The notes under the pieces: model-generated
Seen by the model: the letters and a program-made list of their open reading frames with translations, nothing else
Databases searched by the model: none
Told to the model about the DNA's origin: nothing
Program-made: the position numbers and the translations under genes
Shown: positions 1 to 7,702 of the stretch, piece after piece
How the letters are laid out: each line of letters opens with the position of its first letter
Numbering within the stretch: the first letter of the stretch is position 1
Assembly: GCA_934699135.1 (NCBI GenBank)
Contig: CAKUVM010000010.1
Coordinates: 1 to 44,356, forward strand
Source of the DNA: an uncultured Bacteroidales bacterium
GTDB lineage: Bacteria > Bacteroidota > Bacteroidia > Bacteroidales > Marinilabiliaceae
Direction: 5' to 3'
Length of the DNA stretch: 44,356 bases

Positions 1-440
1 CCGCCACCGCCTCCCAAACGATTCCGCCGCAACGTCTCACCCACCCATGTAGAGACGGCACGCGTGCCGTCTCCCGCCACGGTGGCATTCCTCCCCGCCC
101 CGTGCGCAAAAACCCACTTCGTGACATATTTCCCCTCCCGCCCCCTGCGCATCCACCCATTTGACATTATCCCCCTCCCCATTGCGTGAGACGGGTCACG
201 ACCCGTCTCTACATATAACCCCGCCGTCATAAACCCAGAAAAAACGCGCCCACCGCCCGCCAACGCCTCCAAAATCATTCCGCCCGTAAATGTCTCAACC
301 CACCCATGTAGAGACGGTATGCATGCCGTCTCCCGCCCTGGTGGCATTCCTCTCCGCCCGTGCGCAAAAATCCACATCGTGACATAGCTCCCCTCCCCCG
401 CCTCATGCGCCAAATCCCCCTCTTGACATCTTCCCCCTCC
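1..440. repeat. Degenerate tandem duplication with gagacg palindromes
   Basis: Two copies of a roughly 180-bp segment (about 1-180 and 257-440) align with scattered differences: both run from ccgcca(a/c)cgcct through tgtagagacgg, a ggtggcattcct stretch, gtgcgcaaaaa and end near ttgacat. Each copy holds a 22-bp palindrome of the form gagacg...cgtctc (52-73, perfect; 311-332, one G-T mismatch). A third copy of the palindrome (188-209) lies between them in the opposite orientation. No open reading frame of any credibility lies here. The same palindrome recurs at 28340-28716. I see a dispersed short palindromic repeat family; whether it is mobile or transcribed is not shown by the sequence. Confidence 0.75.
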
Positions 441-471
441 CGCCAACGCCATAAAACCTTACAAACGCAAA

Positions 472-500
472 AGCCCCGTGGTGAACATCACCACGGGGCT
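472..500 (-). terminator. Terminator of the leucine-rich repeat gene
   Basis: A perfect 13-bp stem (472-484 with 488-500) with loop aca. Read on the minus strand it is followed by a ttttg run, so it fits a Rho-independent terminator about 47 bases past the stop codon of the minus-strand gene. Confidence 0.85.
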
Positions 501-546
501 GCATCTTCCCTCTCTGCCTGACCTAATTCTTGCTTTTGTCCTGTCA

Positions 547-2070
547 TTATTTCACCACAACTCTTTCTGAACCCGTGCCCGTGGTCACCACATACACGCC
601 TGCTGGCAATGGGCGACCCGTCGGCATCTTGCGGCCGGACATGTCGTATACGTCGAACTCGTCAACGCCCTCCACGCTCACCACGCCACCGCGCACGTCC
701 ACTTTCAACTTGCCATCCTCAACGTCCCTGATGGCCGTGTATGGGTTGTCTTCGGGGTCTAGCGCATATATGTTGAACTCTCTTGCCCAATAGCTGGCTT
801 TGTACTTCTCCACGCTCTTGGCAGGAACGTAGAGGTCTCCGTAGCTCCCACCAATATAACCCAATACAGATGAGGTTAAGTAGGCTTGGCCGTAGATCTC
901 GGGAGGGTTTGGCGCATAGCAATCTATCCTGAGGTCGTGAAGATAGGTCGTTTCGTAACCATAAAAGTCGATGTCTGCTACAATATTGCCAAAAGCCTCG
1001 CCTCCAACAGAATCAACAGATGCGGGCAGCACAACGTGATTTAAGGCCTGGCAAAAGGAAAAAGCTCCAGGTTCAATTTTCTTTACGTATGGAGGCAACA
1101 CCAGCTTGCCAGTCTCCTCGCAGAGATTTTCGCACCCATTGAATGCGTTTCTGCCTATTGACCGTATATTCATTGGGAATTTGAAAGATGATATATGCGC
1201 AATCTCGAAGGTTCCCTCCTCAATTTCAGTAAGCCCTTCGGGCACGTTAATCTCAACTGGGTCGCTACATTTGCTGCCTATTCCCTGAAATGCGTATTTA
1301 CCTATTGATTTCAGACTTTTCGGCAGAGTCAATGAATGAACACGACTAATGAAATCCCCACTGAAAGCGTAAGTGCCTACTTTCGTCATCCCTTCTTCGA
1401 GTTCAATGCTTTGAATCTGGCCTTCTTCGAATGTATACCAGATCTCAAGATTGTCAGCCCACAGAAAGTCCTTAGAGACGAACAACTTGCCTTCATCGGA
1501 AAGTGACCAGTCTCGTATATATATCGGCCAATTATAGGGTCCTTTCGCATCGCCAATGTATGCGAAAATTCTGCTCCAGTCAGAATTTTTATATGCGTCA
1601 ATGCAGCCGAAGGGAACAATGAGCAATGGCGGCTTTTTGGGGGAGGATAACGCCCTTGCGAAGATATCATTGTCAATGTCGACAGGCGTTTCCCATGGGG
1701 CGTAAACGGTATCTGCCTCAATTAATTCTTGTTTGCCACCCCATTCGATCCTATTCCAGTAGAATCTAGGGCCGTCTACTTTTTCTAGACTTTTAGGGAA
1801 TGATATGCTTTTTACTTCAGGCAGAATTTCTCCCTCAACATTCCACGTTTTAGCCGATGTCACCCCCTCTGATATAGTCACCCTCTTGACAGCACGGAAA
1901 TTGGGGCCATTCAAATCACCCCAATAAGGTTTGTAAGTATCGTAGAGAATGAGGGTGCTATCACTGTCTCGAAAAATCCATCCTCGTTTATATCCATCGT
2001 ATTGTCCCGCCGCCACGCCGCACTGCGCCAGGCAGACCAAGATGAGTAAAAATGATAAAATGTTTTTCAT
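547..2070 (-). CDS. Secreted BspA-like leucine-rich repeat protein with T9SS-type C-terminal domain
   Basis: The 507-residue product starts at the ATG at 2070 because a clear signal peptide (Lys, then a hydrophobic run ending VAAG) begins there; the 22 codons upstream are in frame but not credible. The middle (about 230-430) carries BspA/LRR_5-type repeats, each with a pattern like LPxSLKSIGxYAF. The last ~45 residues (VYDMSGRK ... LPAGVYVV ... VVVK) look like a type A C-terminal sorting domain of the type IX secretion system, so the protein is probably exported and anchored at the cell surface. Cysteine 17 or so lies in the signal region, but LAQC is a poor lipobox. BspA-like proteins often act in adhesion; the ligand here is unknown. 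It is a single gene with its own promoter and terminator. Confidence 0.85.
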   Translation of the reverse strand: MKNILSFLLILVCLAQCGVAAGQYDGYKRGWIFRDSDSTLILYDTYKPYWGDLNGPNFRAVKRVTISEGVTSAKTWNVEGEILPEVKSISFPKSLEKVDGPRFYWNRIEWGGKQELIEADTVYAPWETPVDIDNDIFARALSSPKKPPLLIVPFGCIDAYKNSDWSRIFAYIGDAKGPYNWPIYIRDWSLSDEGKLFVSKDFLWADNLEIWYTFEEGQIQSIELEEGMTKVGTYAFSGDFISRVHSLTLPKSLKSIGKYAFQGIGSKCSDPVEINVPEGLTEIEEGTFEIAHISSFKFPMNIRSIGRNAFNGCENLCEETGKLVLPPYVKKIEPGAFSFCQALNHVVLPASVDSVGGEAFGNIVADIDFYGYETTYLHDLRIDCYAPNPPEIYGQAYLTSSVLGYIGGSYGDLYVPAKSVEKYKASYWAREFNIYALDPEDNPYTAIRDVEDGKLKVDVRGGVVSVEGVDEFDVYDMSGRKMPTGRPLPAGVYVVTTGTGSERVVVK

Positions 2071-2141
2071 ACGCTTGTTTGTTTTTAGGTTAAACTTATC
2101 GGGCGGCGCGGCGCTCGGCCTCCCCGCCCCATTCACGGTGA

Positions 2142-2149
2142 TAAAGGTA
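2142..2149 (-). promoter_or_regulatory. Possible -7 element for the leucine-rich repeat gene
   Basis: On the minus strand the octamer TACCTTTA (2149 to 2142) differs from the Bacteroidetes -7 consensus TAnnTTTG only at the last base. It lies 72 bases before the ATG. No TTG was found at the usual -33 distance. Confidence 0.4.
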
Positions 2150-2390
2150 GGGTGGAGATAATGGATATTGGAGTTTTTTTTTTATCAAGCATCAAATTTT
2201 CACTTCTTCCGCGAGGGTATGGCTCGTAAGCCTTGGAAAATGGCGCGATTTTTGTCCCCCAGGCAGCCTGCCAGGCGATTTGCTGCATTCATCCATCACA
2301 CATTTGTCAGGGAGTCAAGCGGCCGAAACCGCCCGCCGTGGCCGCTTACGCCCATGGCCTGGAGCCTCCTAAAAATGCCCAAAGGCGAAA

Positions 2391-2438
2391 ATGCAGTGTT
2401 TCACTGATTGTCAATCTCTGCATAAAAAGTTAATTTTA
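2391..2438 (+). promoter_or_regulatory. Promoter with overlapping dyad upstream of ddh
   Basis: TTG at 2408-2410 is followed after 20 bases by TAATTTTA (2431-2438), close to the Bacteroidetes pattern TTG-N19/20-TAnnTTTG. The -33 TTG sits inside nested inverted repeats: atgcag (2391-2396) pairs with ctgcat (2418-2423), and gatt-gtc-aatc (2406-2416) is a small hairpin within. The dyad could be an operator or an RNA-level element of an upstream transcript. The remainder of 2150-2390 shows no gene I can support. Confidence 0.4.
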
Positions 2439-2519
2439 CGCTTGCCACGCCAGGCCGTTAGGAGGGACTTTCCCGCGGTCGCGGCGGCAATGACAGAAAA
2501 ATGCAAAAGAAACAGTGAT

Positions 2520-3422
2520 ATGACGGAAAAGAAAAGAATAGCCGTAGTGGGTTACGGAAACATCGGAAAGGCCGCCGTGGAGGCGCTCTCGATTGCGCCA
2601 GACATGGTGCTGGCCGGCGTGGTGCGCCGCGACCCGTCCGCGCCGCAGCCCGTGGAACTGACGGGCGTTGACGTGGTGGACGACATCAAGAAGCTCGGAC
2701 ACGTTGACGCCGCACTGCTCTGCACCCCCACGCGCGCCGTGCCGGAGGCCGCCAAGGCCATCTTGGCGCAGGGCATAGCCACGGTGGACTCGTTCGACAT
2801 CCACACACGCGTGGCGGAGCTGCGCGATGAGCTGGATGCCGTGGCCAAGCGGCACGGCACGGCCTCCATCATCTCGGCGGGGTGGGACCCGGGCTCCGAC
2901 TCCATGATACGCGCCATCCTTGAGGCTCTCGCCCCCAAAGGCCTCACCTACACCAATTTCGGCCCTGGCCGGAGCATGGGCCACACCGTGTGCGTCAAGA
3001 GCAAGGAGGGCGTGAAGGACGCCCTGTCCATGACCATCCCCCTCGGCACGGGCATCCATCGCCGAATGGTATATGTGGAGTTGAAAGAGGGCTACAAGCT
3101 TGCCGACGTGGCCGCCGCCATCAAGGCCGACGACTATTTCGCCCATGACGAGACTCACGTCATCGAGGTGCCGTCGGTAGACGCGCTCAACAATGTGGGC
3201 CACGGCGTCAACCTCATCCGCAACGGCGTATCCGGAGTCACGGCCAACCAGAATTTCCGTTTCCTTATGGAGATCAACAACCCCGCCCTCACGGGGCAGG
3301 TCCTCGTCTCCTGCGCCCGCGCCGCGCTGCGTCAGCGCCCCGGTTGCTACACCATGATTGAGATTCCGCCCGTAGACCTGCTCCCGGGCGACCGCCGCGA
3401 GCTTGTCAGAAGGATTGTCTAA
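2520..3422 (+). CDS. ddh: meso-Diaminopimelate D-dehydrogenase
   Basis: The 300-residue protein begins at the ATG at 2520, right before the Rossmann strand; an in-frame extension to 2391 lacks family features. The NADP-binding motif GYGNIG is at residues 11-16, followed by the substrate domain with the SAGWDPGSDS stretch, FGPGRSMGH and, near the end, NNPALTGQ, all typical of diaminopimelate dehydrogenase. The enzyme reductively aminates L-2-amino-6-oxopimelate (tetrahydrodipicolinate) to meso-diaminopimelate in one NADPH-dependent step, supplying lysine and peptidoglycan, in the cytosol. The length matches the family. It stands alone, with the next gene 19 bases downstream on the same strand. 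Confidence 0.93.
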   Translation: MTEKKRIAVVGYGNIGKAAVEALSIAPDMVLAGVVRRDPSAPQPVELTGVDVVDDIKKLGHVDAALLCTPTRAVPEAAKAILAQGIATVDSFDIHTRVAELRDELDAVAKRHGTASIISAGWDPGSDSMIRAILEALAPKGLTYTNFGPGRSMGHTVCVKSKEGVKDALSMTIPLGTGIHRRMVYVELKEGYKLADVAAAIKADDYFAHDETHVIEVPSVDALNNVGHGVNLIRNGVSGVTANQNFRFLMEINNPALTGQVLVSCARAALRQRPGCYTMIEIPPVDLLPGDRRELVRRIV

Positions 3423-3441
3423 CCTTAAATATTAAAACAAG

Positions 3442-3957
3442 ATGAGAAAGATTGTTGCTCTATTGGTTCTCTGGGTGACGACCGCAGTTGCCGCCTGCGC
3501 AGCCAGGGATGTGCGCCTCAAATCGGGAGACATCAATGTGCTCAAGGAGAAGGTCGCAGTGGAATGCGTGATTGACGTTGAGGGCGCGACTTGGGAGGAC
3601 GATGAGCCTTTTAAGGAGCATTGTGGCGAGGACTACGACCTGCGCATCAAGTTGCTCAACGAGTCGTGGCCTAAGTACTTCGCCCAATATAGCAAAGGCC
3701 CCGTAGTCTCTGGAGACGCTCCGAAATACAAGGTGGTTTTCAAAATAACCAAGTTTGAGAAGAGCATTGGCAAGAGTTCGTGGGGCAAGATTGGAGTGGA
3801 GTTCTATGGCGAAATATCGTTTGTAGACCTGTCAACTGGCTTGCCGGTATTGGTGGTCACCATTGACGGTGAGGAGGGCAAGTATGATTACGTTGAGAAC
3901 GATCGCTACCCCAAGGCTATGGAGTCTGTCTGCAAGTCAATGTTCAAGTTGCTCTAA
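3442..3957 (+). CDS. Small secreted protein of unknown function
   Basis: A 171-residue protein with a signal peptide (MRKIVALLVLWVTTAVA, likely cut before or after the CAA residues). The mature part begins with VRLKSGDINVLKEK, a start I associate with a loose group of Bacteroidales exported proteins that have the same 'SGDxxVLKE' opening, but I cannot name a family. It is mostly beta-rich and charged, with no catalytic motif I recognise. It follows ddh by 19 bases and is closed by a strong terminator, so it may be cotranscribed with ddh. The function is unknown. Confidence 0.75.
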   Translation: MRKIVALLVLWVTTAVAACAARDVRLKSGDINVLKEKVAVECVIDVEGATWEDDEPFKEHCGEDYDLRIKLLNESWPKYFAQYSKGPVVSGDAPKYKVVFKITKFEKSIGKSSWGKIGVEFYGEISFVDLSTGLPVLVVTIDGEEGKYDYVENDRYPKAMESVCKSMFKLL

Positions 3958-3993
3958 GCGGCATTTCCCCTCATTGGGCCAATAAAAGAAAGG

Positions 3994-4034
3994 AGCGCGG
4001 GCGCGACTGCCATTTCCGGCATCGCGCCCGCGCT
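3994..4034 (+). terminator. Terminator after the small secreted protein
   Basis: A 13-bp perfect GC-rich stem (3994-4006 with 4022-4034) with a 15-base loop, followed by tgtttcctta. It ends the ddh-side transcript before the opposing tRNA gene. It may also stop transcription coming from the tRNA side, as its left flank is A-rich (aataaaagaaagg). Confidence 0.8.
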
Positions 4035-4128
4035 TGTTTCCTTATGTTGGCAGTTTTGGCCTCGCTTCTTAGCCCGTGGGCGCAAAAAAAGGAGACACCC
4101 AGTTCGCACCAGATGCCCCGTCTTCTCG

Positions 4129-4202
4129 CTCTCCAAATAGGACTTGAACCTATGACCCTCTGATTAACAGTCAGATGCTCTAACCAACTGAGCTATTGGA
4201 GA
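4129..4202 (-). tRNA. tRNA-Asn (anticodon GTT)
   Basis: On the minus strand the 74-nt gene folds as a cloverleaf: acceptor TCTCCAA / TTGGAGA, D-arm GCTC...GAGC, anticodon arm TCTGA-CTGTTAA-TCAGA giving anticodon GTT, and T-arm ATAGG-TTCAAGT-CCTAT. The discriminator base is G and CCA is not encoded. It is identical in sequence to the gene at 28841-28914. Confidence 0.97.
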
Positions 4203-4322
4203 ATGGTCAAGTATATGTCGTATCTCCGCCTTTGGAGATGTGCTGAAATTGGCCGCACGATGACGCCGTCACCAGCTTTGCCAAAGTGCCTTGCCGGTGG
4301 TCTCCCACCCGAAAAGCGAGGG

Positions 4323-4352
4323 CAAAATTATGCAGTTTTCCCGAAATTGCAA
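4323..4352 (-). promoter_or_regulatory. tRNA-Asn promoter
   Basis: On the minus strand TTG (4352-4350) is followed after exactly 19 bases by TAATTTTG (4330-4323), a full match to the Bacteroidetes TTG-N19-TAnnTTTG promoter. The mature tRNA begins about 110 bases further on, so the 5' leader would be long; the second tRNA-Asn copy has the same promoter only about 35 bases away. Confidence 0.75.
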
Positions 4353-4360
4353 TATCTTTG
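4353..4360 (+). promoter_or_regulatory. -7 element of the PfkB-family kinase promoter
   Basis: TATCTTTG matches TAnnTTTG and lies 36 bases before the kinase ATG. A weak -33-like TTATG at 4328-4332 overlaps the -7 element of the opposing tRNA promoter, so the two promoters are interleaved. Confidence 0.6.
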
Positions 4361-4396
4361 CGCGTAAATTTCATCAAATAATTATCCAGACGCCAC

Positions 4397-5374
4397 ATGC
4401 AAGCAAAGGTCCTTGGCCTGGGCAACGCCCTGGTGGACATCCTCGTAAGGATTCCTAACGACAACATCCTCAACCAGTTCAACCTGCCCAAGGGGGCCAT
4501 GAACCTTGTTGACGAGGAGCGCTCTGCCGAGATTTTCGAGGCCGTGAAGGGCCTCAACCCTCAGATTGTCTGCGGCGGCAGCGCGTCTAACACCATTGTG
4601 GGTCTGGCCAACATGGGCGTCCAGACGGGCTTCATCGGCATGACCGGCGTGGACGAGCTCGGAGACCGTTACGCCGACGACCTGCGCCAGAGCGGCGTGG
4701 AGCTGCTCCTCCGCACCAGCGCGACGCGCACGGGCTCCTGCATATCGCTCATAAGCCCCGACTCGGAGCGCACCATGTGCACCTGTCTCGGGGCTGCCGT
4801 GGAGCTGACGAGGGATGACATTGACGCGTCTGCCTTCTCGCGCTTCACGCACCTCTATGTGGAGGGGTACCTGGTGCAGAACCCGGGCCTCATCGAGGGT
4901 GCCCTCTCGGAGGCCAAGGAGAAGGGTCTCACCACGTTGCTAGACCTGGCGTCCTATAATGTGGTGGAAGACAATCTGGACTTCCTTCAGAAAATCATAT
5001 CTCGCTACGTAGACGTCGTCTTCGCCAACGAGGAGGAGGCCACGGCCTTCACCGGTAAGGAAGACGAGGAGGCCCTCAATGAGATTGGCGAGATTGCGGA
5101 CACGGTCGTCCTCAAGCTTGGCCGCCGCGGCAGCCTAGTCAAGGTGGGCCACCAGACGGCGCGCGTGGGCATCATTAGCAGCAACGCCATAGACACCACA
5201 GGGGCGGGCGACCTCTACGCCTCAGGCTTCATCTGGGCCATGACAAACGGTCTCGACCCGCGCCAGTGCGCCACGGCGGGTGCCATAACCAGCGGCAACG
5301 TCATCGAGGTCATAGGCTCCAAGATGGGCGCCGCCCGGTGGACTTCCATCCGCCAGGCTCTCAAGAATCTCTAA
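4397..5374 (+). CDS. PfkB-family sugar/nucleoside kinase (adenosine kinase-like)
   Basis: A 325-residue ribokinase-family protein. It has the early substrate-binding NALVDILVR segment, the GGSASNT motif (about 60-66), and the DTTGAGD signature (266-272) whose last aspartate is the catalytic base and whose glycines form the anion hole. It transfers phosphate from ATP to a sugar or nucleoside hydroxyl in the cytosol. The two signatures and the length are closest to adenosine-kinase-like members that are universal in Bacteroidetes, but the substrate cannot be read from the sequence. It has its own promoter and is followed 44 bases later by the helicase gene on the same strand. Confidence 0.88.
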   Translation: MQAKVLGLGNALVDILVRIPNDNILNQFNLPKGAMNLVDEERSAEIFEAVKGLNPQIVCGGSASNTIVGLANMGVQTGFIGMTGVDELGDRYADDLRQSGVELLLRTSATRTGSCISLISPDSERTMCTCLGAAVELTRDDIDASAFSRFTHLYVEGYLVQNPGLIEGALSEAKEKGLTTLLDLASYNVVEDNLDFLQKIISRYVDVVFANEEEATAFTGKEDEEALNEIGEIADTVVLKLGRRGSLVKVGHQTARVGIISSNAIDTTGAGDLYASGFIWAMTNGLDPRQCATAGAITSGNVIEVIGSKMGAARWTSIRQALKNL

Positions 5375-5418
5375 AGCGCCCGCGCACCAATTCATCCCCA
5401 CCTTAGCAACATCTCATC

Positions 5419-6660
5419 ATGAAGTTTGAGGACATAAGGCTGCTCCAGCCGCAGGTCTTGGAAAACGTCAAGGCCATGGGCTTCAGCCGCCCCACTAACA
5501 TACAGTTCAAGGCCATCCCCCACATCTTGGAGGGCGAGGACATTTTGGCCATCGCGCAGACCGGCACCGGCAAGACGGCCGCTTTCGCCATCCCCGTGGT
5601 CTCCAACCTCATCCGCACCCCCAGGCGCCGCGGCTATCACGGCGCGCGCTGCGTGGTCATGGAGCCCACGCACGAGCTGGCGCAGCAGGTGGCTGGCGTC
5701 ATCAAGACGGTGGCCAAAGGCACGGGCGTGAGCGTTGTGGCCGTCTATGGCGGCGTGGGGCAAGACAACCAGATCGCCCTCCTCAAGGGAGACGCGGACA
5801 TTGTCGTGGCCACGCCCGGCCGCCTCTTCGACCTGGCCTCGCAGGGCTACCTCATCACGAGCATGGTGGAGGTGCTGGTGGTCGACGAGGCCGACCATAT
5901 GCTCGCGCTGGGTTTTTATGACGATATCAGTCAGCTGGTGCGCAAGCTGCCGCGCCGCAGGCAGACGCTCTTTTTCTCCGCGACGATAGATGCCAAGATT
6001 AAAGAGCTGGCCTATTCGCTGGTCTACCGCGCCGTCAGGATCGAGATGAGCCAAAACAAGGTCTCTAAAAACGTCACCCACCAGGTGCTCTCCGTGCCGA
6101 TGGACGAGAAGCGTTTCTTCTTGGAGCGCATAGCCCGCGAGAACCCGCAGGGCCACATCATGGTCTTCGTCCGCACCAAGGTCAGGGCCGAGCGCGTCAA
6201 GGCGGCGATGGACAGGGTGGGCCTCACGTCCGTGTTCCTCCACGGCGGCATGGCGCAGAGGGTGAGGGTGGACGCCCTCGACGAGTTCCGCGACGGCAAG
6301 GTGCAGATGCTCATCACGACAGACGTGGCCGCCCGCGGCATTGACATCCCCGGCGTTGACTACGTGGTCAACTACGACGTGCCGGAGGAGCCGGAGAACT
6401 ACGTGCACCGCGTGGGCCGCACCGGCCGCGGCATGGCCAAGGGCTACGCCCTCACGCTGGCCGACCCCGCGGAAGATGGCCTGATAAAGGACATTGAGGC
6501 GTATATGCAGGAGCACATATCAGTCCTCCGCATGGCCGCCCCGGAGCGAGAGGCCACGGTGGACTTCTCGGAAGGTGGGGACAACAACTGGCGCGAGCTG
6601 ATCAAGGACTCGGAGCCGGACGACAAGCGCAAGCCGCGCGGCGGCAAGCGCAGGCGATAG
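5419..6660 (+). CDS. DEAD-box ATP-dependent RNA helicase
   Basis: The 413-residue protein has the full helicase core: Q motif around FSRPTNIQ (22-29), Walker A AQTGTGKT (46-53), PTHELAQQ (83-90), TPGR (132-135), DEAD (156-159), SAT (187-189), TTDVAARGIDIP (300-311) and HRVGRTGR (330-337). The short tail is lysine/arginine-rich (KRKPRGGKRRR), as in RhlE-type helicases, and probably helps RNA binding. It unwinds RNA duplexes using ATP, in ribosome assembly or RNA decay; which one cannot be told. It may be cotranscribed with the kinase 44 bases upstream, and is closed by a strong terminator. Confidence 0.93.
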   Translation: MKFEDIRLLQPQVLENVKAMGFSRPTNIQFKAIPHILEGEDILAIAQTGTGKTAAFAIPVVSNLIRTPRRRGYHGARCVVMEPTHELAQQVAGVIKTVAKGTGVSVVAVYGGVGQDNQIALLKGDADIVVATPGRLFDLASQGYLITSMVEVLVVDEADHMLALGFYDDISQLVRKLPRRRQTLFFSATIDAKIKELAYSLVYRAVRIEMSQNKVSKNVTHQVLSVPMDEKRFFLERIARENPQGHIMVFVRTKVRAERVKAAMDRVGLTSVFLHGGMAQRVRVDALDEFRDGKVQMLITTDVAARGIDIPGVDYVVNYDVPEEPENYVHRVGRTGRGMAKGYALTLADPAEDGLIKDIEAYMQEHISVLRMAAPEREATVDFSEGGDNNWRELIKDSEPDDKRKPRGGKRRR

Positions 6661-6680
6661 CCCCGTCTCCTCATAATAAA

Positions 6681-6724
6681 AAGCCGCGGCCCCGCGCTGA
6701 AGAGTCAGCGCGGGGCCGCGGCTT
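6681..6724. terminator. Bidirectional terminator between helicase and glycogen synthase-like genes
   Basis: A perfect 20-bp stem (6681-6700 with 6705-6724) with a four-base loop lies between converging genes. On the minus strand it is followed by a good T-run (from aataaaaa on the plus strand); on the plus strand only cttc follows, so it works best for the leftward gene. Confidence 0.85.
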
Positions 6725-6743
6725 CTTGCCTTGTGGCGGGGGC

Positions 6744-7553
6744 TTAGCCCGCTATCACCTTGTCATAGAACGCGTCATAGGCCGCCACGTAGTCCGTCTC
6801 GCCGGGGAAGTCCAGCACGGGCTTGCCCGACTGCTTGGCGTAGTCTATCAACTCCTGGCTCGCCGTGGCGGAGCATACCGTCACGCCGTCGCTCAGGTCT
6901 ATGGCCGTCTTCATCAGAGACTTGTAGTCCGAGATGTCTATCTTCTTCAGGGCCTTCTCGTCAATCCCCTCCATCCACAGTTTCTTGTTCACGTCTTGCC
7001 ATTGACCCTCCCAAGCCTCGTCATAGAGGCTCACCACAATCTTGGACTTGGCGTAGTAGGGGTCCGCCTTGGCCATCAGGCGGATGTAAATGGGCACCAT
7101 CATGGTGAACCAGCCGTGGAGGTGGATCAGGTCCGGCACCCAGCGGAGCTTCTTGGTGGTCTCCAGCGTGCCGCGTGCAAAGAAGATGCCGCGCTCGTCA
7201 TTGTCTTCAAACTGCTCGCCCGTGGCGGGGTCGGCCGTCACGCCCTTGCGGCTGAAAAAGTCGTCATTGTCAATGAAATAGATCTGCATTCGCGCGGCCT
7301 GGATGCTCGCCACCTTTATGAGCAGGGGGTGGTCGGTGTCGTCAATGACAATGTTGAGGCCCGACAGGCGGATGACCTCATGGAGCTGGTTCCTGCGCTC
7401 ATTGACGCTGCCGAAGCGGGGCATGAACGTGCGGATCTCCTTGCCGCCCTCCATAATGCCTTGCGACAGGTCGCGGCTGAGCACGGCGATGGGCGAGTCC
7501 GGCAGGTATGGCTTAATCTCCTGCGAGATGTACAAGATTTTAGAATTCTCCAT
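6744..7553 (-). CDS. Single-domain glycogen/starch synthase-like protein (GT5)
   Basis: The 269-residue protein matches the N-terminal half of GT5 glycogen synthases: ISQEIKPYLPDS, the nucleotide-sugar/acceptor region IRTFMPRFGSVNERRNQLHEV, IYFIDNDDFF and IHLHGWFT (His about 145). The usual C-terminal GT-B domain, with its donor-binding KTGG...E region, is absent, and the gene is not visibly truncated: it ends with a stop just before a terminator. Bacteroidetes commonly carry this short form, often near panC, which is not here. True ADP-glucose or UDP-glucose transfer by one half-domain is doubtful; a regulatory or partner role is possible. It is transcribed alone, divergent from the next gene. 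Confidence 0.82.
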   Translation of the reverse strand: MENSKILYISQEIKPYLPDSPIAVLSRDLSQGIMEGGKEIRTFMPRFGSVNERRNQLHEVIRLSGLNIVIDDTDHPLLIKVASIQAARMQIYFIDNDDFFSRKGVTADPATGEQFEDNDERGIFFARGTLETTKKLRWVPDLIHLHGWFTMMVPIYIRLMAKADPYYAKSKIVVSLYDEAWEGQWQDVNKKLWMEGIDEKALKKIDISDYKSLMKTAIDLSDGVTVCSATASQELIDYAKQSGKPVLDFPGETDYVAAYDAFYDKVIAG

Positions 7554-7609
7554 GGGTAAATTGTCTCTTTTCCTTTTGATGAGGCCGCGCGCAAGCGCGA
7601 ACCGCTCCG

Positions 7610-7625
7610 CGAATTTACGAATTTA
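7610..7625 (-). promoter_or_regulatory. Doubled -7 elements for the glycogen synthase-like gene
   Basis: On the minus strand TAAATTCG occurs twice in direct succession (7625-7618 and 7617-7610), each matching TAnnTT(T/C)G. They lie 57-72 bases before the ATG. No clear -33 TTG was seen. On the other strand TATATTCG at 7687-7694 is a candidate -7 for the divergent gene at 7703. Confidence 0.45.
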
Positions 7626-7702
7626 TATCCATTTTCCCTAAAGGAACTTTAACACCGTCCCTTGCGCCGGCCACCTCAAAAAGTCATATATTCGTCCGCT
7701 TT

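Noticed and set aside
2391..2519. N-terminal extension of diaminopimelate dehydrogenase
   Set aside because: The 43 extra codons lie over the promoter and dyad and have no family match; the Rossmann strand begins right after the ATG at 2520.
4129..4202. tRNA-Asn as attachment site of an integrated element
   Set aside because: I looked for a repeated tRNA 3' end, an integrase or phage genes nearby; the other copy is a complete functional tRNA with its own promoter, and the genes between are housekeeping.
5392..6516. 374-codon minus-strand frame opposite the DEAD-box helicase
   Set aside because: Shadow of a strong helicase gene; low-complexity His/Ala/Arg composition and no domain.
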